Positions 37,201 to 49,200 of a DNA stretch of 64,000 nucleotides are shown in pieces (positions within the stretch are counted from its first letter, which is position 1; each line of letters opens with the position of its first letter). Origin of the DNA: Amyelois transitella (taxonomy: Eukaryota > Arthropoda > Insecta > Lepidoptera > Pyralidae). A program made the translations under genes and the position numbers. The stretch spans positions 3,864,001-3,928,000 of the forward strand of contig NC_083517.1 of assembly GCF_032362555.1 (NCBI RefSeq). The letters are read 5' to 3'. The notes beneath the pieces were generated by a model. That model ran no database searches. It was not told where the DNA came from and worked only from the letters and a program-made list of their open reading frames with translations.

Positions 37201-40200
37201 CGGTCACTATAATCCCGTAAAGGAGGACTGTTTCCATTGGAACAGTAAGTACGAGTCACGAGTGTATGAGTACATTCCATGGAATTTATGATTAACCATT
37301 AATTACTGTTTGCGACTTATAAAAAAAGTAGTCAATAAAAAAAATACTGACGAATAATTAGGAGGTAACAAACTCAAAGGTGATGCCGCAGTCAAAAGCC
37401 AGTCATCATCCTCATGGCAACAGTTTTGCAAACAAAAGTTAGTGATTGGCTAGGGTGGCCACCTTTTTTTAAGAAAAATAGTATTTTTTTTTATCAAAAA
37501 AATAAAGTACTTTTGGGAAATTCAGGAAAAAAAATTTAGTACACATCTATTTTCACTCATATTTTTATTTTTCCATTAGTATTTATTATTACTTTTCGCG
37601 GTTACATTTACATCAAGGTTATATTTATTTTTAAAATAATTTTAGGCATAATACATTTCGTTCGAAAATTCCCTTTACAGCGCTGCGGGTGCGTTCCATT
37701 CACAGTTAATTAAAAAAAAAGCGCGACAATAGAATTAGCGATAAAAATATAGTATCTATCTTTCGTCCTATATTGCTTTTCTATAATATATAGTACAAAT
37801 GACTAAAATATAGTACGATACTTTACGGTTGGCAACACTATGATTGGCTAAAACGGTAACGATGTTGCCAGGTCCGTGCGCGTGATTTCGGCACGCCCCC
37901 GCTGTCGTCCGCCGTGCCCGTCACCGTGTACGTTCAGGACGTGAACGACCACGCGCCGCTGTTCCAGCAGATGCTGTACAAGAGGTCCATCCCCGAGGAC
38001 ATGCCTGGTGGCACCAGTGTCTTAGAAGTGAGGATGTGTTCTCAATAATATAATGCCGCAGCACTATAGAATAGAATTCATATCTTTCCCGTAGATGTCG
38101 TTAAAGTGCCGTGTGGTTCCCGGCACCAATAAAAAAAAAGAATAGGACCACTCCATCTTGTTCCCATGTAGGTATGTCGTAAAAGGCAATTTAGGGATAA
38201 CTTGGGATTCCTCTTGTCGGCGATGGGCTAGCAACCTGTCACTATTTGAATCTATATTCCATCATGAAGCAATATAGCTGAAGGTAGCCTTCCAGTCTTT
38301 TCGAGACTCTTGGCTCTGTCTACCCTGCAAGGGATATAGACGTGACTATATATATGGATGTATTCTCAAATTAAAAAAAATCGATGATGATAGCTAGCAA
38401 TCTATCGCTATCTCATTTGCATTGTAATTATTAAGTTCTCGAGTTCTTAAATTCAAAATATTGTTTGTTTTTTTTTTATTTCCCAGGTGAAAGCAAGGGA
38501 CTCAGACGGCTCATCGCCAAACAACCGCGTCGTGTACCGCATTCAGAGAGGGGCCAGTGATAAGTTCGTGATAGATTCACGCACCGGGGTCGTGTCGGTG
38601 GCGAACGGGTCTAGTTTGGACCCGGACAAGACTAACCCTAAGAGCAACCGGTATACTCTGACTGTGGTTAGTGTTGTGTTGGGATTTAATGTAATATGTT
38701 TTTTTCCAATTTAAATTTTGCTTATTCGCAAAATTAATTAAAACACAATTCGAATTTAATTAGGGACTAGCTCATTCTTTATGATTTGTTGCTATTATGT
38801 TTATGTGTCTACCCTCACAAAAAAAATCCGAATTAAAAAGTGACCACGAATGACGTTTTACTTTCCATCTCCAATCAAATTATGATGATTAGTATTATTT
38901 TATCGCTTTCCTCTCTGTTTCATTCTAAATACTAAATTTTGGTAATTTTTCCCGACTGAACATAGCTTCAATGAGTATTTTTATTCCACTTTGAATTTAA
39001 GTTACTTTTATCTGTCGCACTTTCACATTTGTATAATTTCACTAGGTGGCATTAGATGGCGGTATAGGCGACCAGCAACTGAGCGCGGCGGTTCTCGTGA
39101 ACATCACTATTGTAGACGTTAACAATAAGCCGCCAGTGTTAGTTGAACCCGGGACCGTCACCGTAAAGGAAAACACTGAGGTGAGAATTGAGAATATAGA
39201 GTTTTAGAGCGATATAAAAAAAAATAACATACGGGATATATAAATAGTAACCAACTTATTATAGTTAAAAGGGTAGTCGTGATAATTTATTTATTTATTT
39301 ATTTACGCCAATAATACAACGGTAGTAGTACACCTCTTACAGTATTTTATAACGAATGCCAGCAACACATAAAATATCTTTCCTAACTAGACGAAAATAA
39401 GTCTTTTCAGTTACGCTTTAGGCCCAAAAACCACTGAATCATTATTTTTTTAAATGTGGTTTCAGTACCACACAGAGTTTTATTTTCTTTATTTCAGAAT
39501 GTTTAACACCTTACTTCCTTCTTATTAAAGTAACTTCCGTTTCCAACGCGTAAGTGTAGGTAGACGAAGCGGCCGAACACAAGTTAAACTATATTGAGAA
39601 AGAAGATTTATTACTAAGATACCATTTTCAAAGCTTCCCTTTGATAACGCGAAAACTGAAGGGGTTGAAATAGGGTTAGAATTCCGTGTCAGAAATGTTT
39701 ATATTTACCAAACAATATACCAAATTTCTGTTATCAGGTCGGCACAGTTATCTATCGCGCCGAGGCATACGACCCCGACGACCAACCAGTACTGAGATAT
39801 TCCATAGACAGTACCGGTAGCATTGCCAGAAATGAAGATGGAATACAGGTACCTGTTACCGAGTACGATTATATGGCGCTATGGGATCTCAATTCTGTTG
39901 ACGGTACTTTGAGAATTGTAAGGTGAGAAACTACCATTTTACGCCACGACCAATGTGCCCCACTTTTTGATTATGAATTAAAATATTGTCCTTGTCCATA
40001 TCAGCAGATTGGAATGATACTAACTTGGCGTAGCCATATGCGTTTTAAAATCTCTTACTGTTGAATTACAAAAGCTTATATATCTATCATTGCGATTGCG
40101 CAAAGTGCAGGAGTAAGCCTGTTCTTAGATTAAGAAACCTTCTTTTATCTTTTATAGTTATATAAAGATATAATCTTGTGATAATTGCCCCTTTTATCAC

Positions 40201-43200
40201 TTACAGATTACTCGACCGAGAAAAAATCGAAACTCTCAAACTAATAATAACAGTGGAAGACATGGCCGCTATAGACGGTGGTCCCGCACAGACCGCCACG
40301 GCGACTCTTACTATTATTATAGAGGACGAAAATGACAATAATCCTAAATTCAGAAAACCATACTATAAGACCTCAGTGACTGAGAACTCGAAAAATGGCG
40401 CGCATATTGCGACAGTGATCGCCGATGACGCGGATAAAAATAGGACTATGACGTATTATGTTGAGGGTAAGGATGGTTTTGAGTGATCTTATTTAACATA
40501 TAATCCAGATTAACTGTCCATGAAGCGAAGGAGATTCGCTTTCAGAGAGAAATAAATTTTTTATCATAATTTTATAATAATAATTTTACTTTAGAATAAA
40601 ATTAAAATAAGCGCAACAGAGGCAGTATTTGTAAATTAGCGTTCGTCATATCATGTAACATAACAAGTCAGAAGACACTTTATACTGCCGACAATGACTC
40701 GCTCGACCAAGCTATAAAAACGGTCAAAACCACCCGAAAACCCACGTAGTTTAAACTTTTAACTTCTTCTCTTCCACGTAATTATCTTACACTCTTAGGG
40801 TGCAGATAGCCCTTTACTGATAATACTATCAAATCTTCTTTCCGACGATGAACGAGAAACTGCGAGAAGCGAGTAATATAATCGTTTCTCGCTGTTTCTC
40901 GTCAGCAATTAGACGACTTTATATTTATTTTTAGTTTATACACAATTCTTTTAAATTATCGTATTTTAGGTCCCGAACAACTTCTGGGTATGATCCACAT
41001 GGAAGCCCCAACAGGCGAGATAGTAGTGGCCAATCGCATAGACCACGAATTGTACCCGTGGATCAATTTAACTGTGAAAGCGGTTGATAGTGGAGTACCG
41101 CCTAGGTATTCCGTCGCTGATTTATTTATACAGGTATATATAATTGATTTAAATCATTTTCTTCTGTGCAGTAAAAGGAATTTCATTTTAATCTTAATCG
41201 CTTAATCTTCTTAATTGCTGAAGGTCACATCCTTGAAACGCATTCATATCTTGATGTAGCCATATGATGACGGTTTAGACTATACCGTACTGAATGTAAA
41301 TAGTTGTAATTCATTGAAATTTAATCAATAGTATTAATAAAAACCGGCGATGGCTGCATCTGCCTTAAACTATTATATGCCTAACTTAACTAGGTCAAAA
41401 GTAACTTCTCTTTTCTTAATTTCTCGTTAAAATTAAACTTTGCCTTAAATCTATCAGTTCTATGTGGTACCCCCAATTTTTAACTATAACATGTACACAT
41501 TAAAATTAATTGTACCTTGCATTTCAATTACAAAAATAAAAATTAATTCATAGGTGTTAGATGAAAACGACAACAATCCGATATTCGAGTCGTCATCGTT
41601 CGAGTATCGAGTGAGAGAGGACGTTGAACCAGGAACAGTTATAGCGAACATACTGGCGAGAGACGCGGATTCTGGAGAGTACGGGAAGATCTCTTATCTT
41701 TTAGACAGGATGTCTACTCAGGTAAATATTTACAATTAAGGGCTTTTTCTTTTTTATTTTGTATTTTCTCTTGTATTATGGGCCTATCAGTAGCCTGAAA
41801 TAAATGGATTTTATTTTTTTTTATTTTCATATTCATTTATTTGCCAACTAAGTTTAGGTACATTGGTCATAAAAATAAATAGGTATGTATAATAATAGTA
41901 TTTTAAAATCTCAATTCTACCATTAAACCAAACAGCTGAACGTGGCCAATCAGTATTTTTAGGACTGTTGGCTCTGTCTACCCCGCATGGGATATAGACC
42001 ACCATATAGCCGTCGAGCCTGTAAAAAATGATGATAGTCGATTTTTTCTTATAAAATCTATGATTAAGCTACTATCTTTATCCATTCAAGAAATCATTGC
42101 ATTAAATCGTTTCCAGGGCAAGTTCCTCATAAACCCAGAGACGGGGGCATTAACAGTAGCCGAGTTTCTGGACCGGGAGACGCAGCCAGTGTACAACCTG
42201 GTGGTGGAAGCCTGGGACAACTATCAGTTCGGCTTCCTCAGCGGAGAGAGTCGCAACGCTTTCAAGCAGATTGTGTAAGTGGCCCTTCTCCCTCATTTTC
42301 GCTCGTCCCGATTTCCATTAACACCCTCTATTGCTTTGCTTATGTTTTTCACTTCATTTTCAGTCATGTATTTTATATTATACTTACATATAATCACGTT
42401 TATATCCATTGCGAGACAGAGCCAATAGTCTTGAAAAAACTGATAGGCCACGCTCAGCTGTTTAGATAGATAGACTTTTTATTGCACCATAAGAAAAAAA
42501 AACAGAAAAAAAAACATGGGTATTGAGGTAAAAAGGCGGACTTATCGCTAAAACAATCACTTCCAGTCAATCTTAGGGTGTAGCTTAATTGTAGGGTTTA
42601 GCTTCGAATTGAGATTCAAATAGTGTCAGGACTAGCCCATCGCCTAAAAGAAGAATCCCAAATTTATGAACCTATTCCTTACTTACATATGTATTCTATA
42701 AAAGAATACAAAAAACAATTAAGCATTAATTTGATCTTTAAAATCGAGGCATCCAAAGTCACTTAACCAGTCTGTTAGGTTAGGCAAAACCACATCACCT
42801 AACCCCTTTCAAAAATAGACTTCATATTTATTTATGTATGTAAATAAATAATATAAATACATTATTTAAAAATAATTTACAGAGTGTACATAGAAGACGT
42901 TAACGACAACCCGCCAATACTGCAGCTTCCTGAAGAGTGTACCACCATCACGGAGTTCCACAACCCTCGAGAGCCCATCGTGTCCTTATCGGCTACTGAC
43001 GCGGATGATCCGGCTTTACCAAACGGCAGGGTTCAGTTCCACCTGGTCGGCGGAAAGGGACATGGTGAGAACCAGTTTAAGTAGCGCTGCCACCCCACTC
43101 AATTTAATACGTAAATACAGAATTGCAATTATACATATACGATTTTATTGTGAATGCTATAAATGATACTGATTTATGTTAAAAAAATTGCGATTCCTAT

Positions 43201-46200
43201 CTATATACATACATATGGTCACGTGTATATCTCTTGTGGCATAGACAGAGACTTCCTATCTACTTTAAAATAAATAATTTTTCATTTTGCTTACCCGTGA
43301 TACGAGGGCCAGAACCAGCATTATAATTGCTTTAGTTAATCAGCTAGATATGTATGTTGTGCAGTATTATGGGAATAAATAAATGATATTATTCTAAACA
43401 GATCTATTCCGCTTCGACCAAGTCGGCGGCGACGCAAACACGGGCCGCCTGTTCGCAAAGCAATCGCTTCAAGATCGCTTCGGGAACTACACGTTGTTGG
43501 TAGAAGCGAGAGATCTAGGTGTGCCTCCGAACACGGTGCGAGGCGAACTGAGAATATGTGTGTCGGATTACAATGACCACGCCCCCGTGTTCGTTCATCC
43601 CCCCCAGAATGTTACCATAAAAGTTCCTGAGGTACGTATTTAAAAAAAAATTGTAGACGATCTTTTTCTCGGTAATAAATGATAAGTGTAACTCCTACAC
43701 GGTGCGAGGCGAATTGAGAAGAGGTGTAGTAGTGCCATCTATGTCTAGAAGCTGCATGCTTATTTGAAAGTTCTTTACTTATACCAACTCGACGTCACAG
43801 AGTCCTTAGAATTAACATAACATAACACAATCACATCTACAGGGTGACTTTTAATTCAACTGCATAAATTTTACTGTTAAGTGTACTCATCTAAAGGATA
43901 TTTAAAAACGTTAAAAAAATTATCGGTTCATATTTCAGAAAGTACTAAAAAAATAAAAGTATCAAAATCCACGCTCCTAAATACGTCATATCACCCCGGC
44001 CGGCGGAAAAGCGACGCGTAAGATTCAGAGGTCAACGACACAATTCATTCAGCTGAGCGATCTCGACAACTCTGTACTTTACTTGATCTTGATACTAGAA
44101 AAATAATTTATTTTTTAAGACATCTGTATTTATGCGTGTGACGTAGTTTTTGAGGATTTTTTAAATGTGAGAATGATGACGTTTAATTAAAATAAAAATA
44201 GGCTCAAACGGCTCAGAAGCATGGGTATAGTCTATGTTTAAAAGGATGCAGTTGTTTTAAATGTCACCCTGTATAACGCTAAGAATTGATCTCCAATGTA
44301 GTACCTACTATTAGAGGTTATTTCAGAAGAAAAAATCATTTCCTATCAATGCAATTTCCCATTAAATACGAGAACTGTTGATATAACCACCACGGGGGAA
44401 TTACAAGGATCCTGTGTTAGGAAATGATTATGAAACCTGATTTGAAAGGTCCAACATATTTAATCCTACTGTTGGTACTGCTGCGAGCTTAAGACCATTT
44501 ACTACTATGTATGTGTATTATCTTGTAGTGTATGCCGGTTGACTGGAAGAGATCTTTTTATCAGATAGATCTGCCGTTTCACAATCTTCTTATATATGTT
44601 TCCATATATTTTGTTTTATGCAATAAAGTTACAACAACAACCATTTACCCTCGACCTTGCTAATGACTATTAGCTGGTATCTTATTGAAGCTCATAAAAT
44701 CTGCGAGCAGTGAACGAGTCTAGAGGCGAGACACGAGTTTAATATAGATTCATCTATTCAAATTGTTGTAGAACGCGACAGTGGGCACGCTAGTAGTAAC
44801 TGTCCGCGCTATAGACGCGGACATCGGCGTCAACGGCGCAGTTCGTTACCGGCTGAGACAGGACGCGGGCGGCGGCTGGAGGAGCTTCTCCGTACACGCC
44901 ACCAGCGGCGCGCTGCGGAGCGCCCGCGCGCTGGACCGCGACCGGCAGACCACGTACCAGGTACGAGCACACAGCACCAGCGGAGCGCCCGCGCGCTGGA
45001 CCGCGACCGGCAGACCACGTACCAGGTACGAGCACACAGCACCAGCGGAGCGCCCGCGCGCTGGACCGCGACCGGCAGACCACGTACCAGGTACGAGCAC
45101 ACAGCACCAGCGGAGCGCCCGCGCGCTGGACCGCGACCGGCAGACCACGTACCAGGTACGAGCACACAGCACCAGCGGAGCGCCCGCGCGCTGGACCGCG
45201 ACCGGCAGACCACGTACCAGGTACGAGCACACAGCACCAGCGGAGCGCCCGCGCGCTGGACCGCGACCGGCAGACCACGTACCAGGTACGAGCACACAGC
45301 ACCAGCGGAGCGCCCGCGCGCTGGACCGCGACCGGCAGACCACGTACCAGGTACGAGCACACAGCACCAGCGGAGCGCCCGCGCGCTGGACCGCGACCGG
45401 CTGACCACGTACCAGGTACGAGCACACAGCACCAGCGGAGCGCCCGCGCGCTGGACCGCGACCGGCTGACCACGTACCAGGTACGAGCACACAGCACCAG
45501 CGGAGCGCCCGCGCGCTGGACCGCGACCGGCAGACCACGTACCAGGTACGAGCACACAGCACCAGCGGAGCGCCCGCGCGCTGGACCGCGACCGGCAGAC
45601 CACGTACCAGGTACGAGCACACAGCACCAGCGGAGCGCCCGCGCGCTGGACCGCGACCGGCAGACCACGTACCAGGTACGAGCACACAGCACCAGCGGAG
45701 CGCCCGCGCGCTGGACCGCGACCGGCAGACCACGTACCAGGTACGAGCACACAGCACCAGCGGAGCGCCCGCGCGCTGGACCGCGACCGGCAGACCACGT
45801 ACCAGGTACGAGCACACAGCACCAGCGGAGCGCCCGCGCGCTGGACCGCGACCGGCTGACCACGTACCAGGTACGAGCACACAGCACCAGCGGAGCGCCC
45901 GCGCGCTGGACCGCGACCGGCTGACCACGTACCAGGTACGAGCACACAGCACCAGCGGAGCGCCCGCGCGCTGGACCGCGACCGGCAGACCACGTACCAG
46001 GTACGAGCACACAGCACCAGCGGAGCGCCCGCGCGCTGGACCGCGACCGGCAGACCACGTACCAGGTACGAGCACACAGCCACAAATTACGCAAACATAC
46101 CTACCTACTTAAAAAACTATCACTGTCCCGTTTCACATAATAATAAAAAGTGAAACAGTGATAATTTTTCACGCAATAAAAACGGCGTCGCGCTTTTCTT

Positions 46201-49200
46201 GGTACCGGGGGCGGGTACTATGTCACTATGGAATCAATGGCCGCCTCTCGGCCTCCTCTTTCTGTCCGTGGGAATTCAAGTGGTAACTATGTAAAACCAC
46301 TTGTTCTAATAACGTGGCCAACCCATTCCCACTTCACCCTAGCCACCGTTTTTCTACATAGACCACTTTCGTCGTGCAGAAAATTGTACTATTATCAATT
46401 TACTACCTACTTTTTTAAACTAAATAAAACTTAATTACACATTCGTTTACAGCTCAGAATCGAAGCGTACGATCTCGGCCTACCAACGCCTCTAAGTTCA
46501 GACCTCGACCTAACAGTATACGTTCAAAACGTCGACAGCTACAAACCCCGATTCCCGGAAAAACATCTAAATTTAAACGTCACTGAGAATTCTTTAGAAT
46601 ATTCTGTATATCTTCCTAGTGTAGTGGAAAGAGATGAGATTGACAGAGGAGATGAGCCGGTGTTGCCAGTCTGTTATTATATCGTGAAAGGGAATGAAGA
46701 CGTCGCCTTTGAGCTACATAGAAGCACGCATTTGTAAGTTTTTTTTCTTTATCTTTTTATGTAAATCTCGAGTTTTAAATAACGTATTGAGATAAAAATA
46801 TACACCAGTTTTTATTTTAGTTAAACCTTATGCCATACAATTTTCACAGACAACAACAAACAGACAGACAAGAAATTAAAAAAAAATATTTTTGCTTTCT
46901 ATTATTCATTCTAAGTGTCGCCCTATCCATTTCAGTCAAAAATACTAAATGTACCTACAGACAAAATATTTTTACTGTTTTATTATATGTATAGATTATT
47001 ACCAATTTATTAATGTAATTTGTAAACAATCGTGTGTACGTAATATTATTTTTAAAAAAATCGCCAAGTTATGTACTTTACTCAAATGTCAGGTAATCAA
47101 ATTTTTATACAAGCCTACAATTGCAGATTATCTACAACGAAACCCTTGGATCGCGAGCAAAAATCTGAATACCTCCTAACGATACTAGCGTCCGAAGATT
47201 GCGTGGCGACGCCCAAGTACGAGCCAGAAGTAGACTCCCTCAGTACTTTGGCCGTCAAAGTGACGGTCACCGACATAAACGACAACCCGCCGAAATTCAC
47301 TCGCAAGATCTTTACCGGGGGCGTTACTACTGAAGCTGATTTTGGAATCGAGTTTATGCATGTCAAAGTAAGTATATTGGGTAAATCTATCGTTTTACTC
47401 CAGTCACTGCAATGTTTGATGCCTTCTTCACCGCTTTCTTTGCATTGGATTGACAGTACATTGGTTTCTTCTAATTTGTTTTATCATTTTATTTTTATTA
47501 AACACTTCCTTTTCACGAATTCGTCCTGTCCTTTTCACGAATTTATTAATTAATTCATCTGATTTTCGGTCATCCAATCTTTCTAAAGATTGCTTCTTTC
47601 ATCAAAGGTGTTTATTATAAATTCTTCAAGCAAGGCCATTTTTTTTATAAACACCTTTGATAGTTAAAACTATATGAAACTCATTAGATTTTTACAACCG
47701 TGCAAATAATTTCTTAAATTATAATATTCTTCCTGCCGTACACAAAGAAGTTAAGTTTAAAAGAAGTTTATTTCATTATATGCTATGACCATTCTATCAC
47801 AAAAATTTTCTTCCACAGGCCATCGATTTGGATGAAGGGGACAACGCTAAAATCAGCTATTACCTGCTGGGCGAGGTGAAGGAGACGCTGGCGGAAGGGC
47901 TGGAGCACCTGGCCGTGGCGCCGTTCCTCGTGGACGTGGACAGCGGCGCCGTGGCGCTCAACTTCGACCCTCAGAAGGGCATGAAGGGATATTTTGATTT
48001 TAAGGTAAGTCTTTAAGTTAAAGTTTAGGTTAAGTTTCATATATTTTTCAAGGATTTAAATACCACGGTTAGATACTACGGTGGACCTAAAAATAAAATA
48101 GACCTAAAATTTGTAAAATACGGCTGATGACAGGCACAGATTTTATGGTAAATTGCTTTCGCAACTACGTCATAGTTATCTTTCTATCATGCAGAAAGGC
48201 ACAGGTTACAAACCCGACTCACCCAATACAGGAGCCATGGTCAAAAGCATACTCCGGGCTCCTCTCTGGAGTGGTGAGGATGCAACCGGGACTAAAGCCA
48301 GGAGGAAGAAGAAGCAGTCGGTAGAGGATCCCTTCATATATTGGGATCTAGCTAAATATACTCTAGCATACTCGTATGAGACACTACTATACTGCACTCA
48401 TAAATTGAATTTCAAAACTATACTTTCCACAGGTATTGGCCAACGACACAGGCGGTTTGCAAGACGAAGCGCACGTCTTCATATATCTACTACGCGAAGA
48501 CCAACGCGTCCGTTTCGTTCTACGCTCTCACCCGTCAGAAATCAGGGAACGCATCCACTTATTCCGAGACCGCCTCGCACGTGTAACGGAATCCGTAGTC
48601 AATATAGACGATATGAGAGTACATGAAAATAAAGATGGCTCCGTGGATAACACTAAAACTGATTTGTATTTACATCTTGTGAATGGTCAAGATCATTCGG
48701 TCTTAGAAGTGGAACAGGTTTTGAAGATCGTTGACAAAAATATTGAGCAACTTGATGGATTATTCAAGGTAAATTCCTGAATGTACCTACTGTATTTATT
48801 TAACACTCCATAATATACCTAAGTAATTACTCGTACTTGTTCTGATTGTGATTTACTTCGCTCTTTAATTATCCATTAACCCACGTTTTTCTGACTTTAC
48901 GAAGAAGTTGTTTCTCTGAATCTTCTTTACGGTTAATCAAAAATTAATAAGAATATCACGTCATCAAATGACTCGTTAGTATTCTATTAAGAATCTTAAA
49001 ATTCAAATGTAAACGAGTATTCAAATATAAGCTTCAAGTTCTAGTGGAGCCAGTATGGCCTGGCATAGCATGACGTTTTAATTGCGCGATAACCCGTTGT
49101 CCCGGTTTCACGTCATGAATGATGAATTCAGTGTTTAGGACTTATTTTCTCAAGGTAAAAGCCGTAAATTTATAATCACCAGGAGTTCAATGTCTTGGAC

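Noticed and set aside
42881..42884. Alternative acceptor two bases downstream for cadherin exon 42883
   Set aside because: Using AG at 42883-42884 breaks the frame; only the acceptor at 42881-42882 keeps VVYIEDVNDN.
44781..45404. 207-codon plus-strand frame with 65-residue periodic repeats
   Set aside because: It is read-through of the exon donor into the 65-bp array. The donor at 44960 fits the cadherin model and the next exon in phase.
44790..46094. Three minus-strand frames of more than 400 codons
   Set aside because: They arise because the 65-bp unit lacks stops on that strand. There is no domain, only periodic repetition shifted among three frames.
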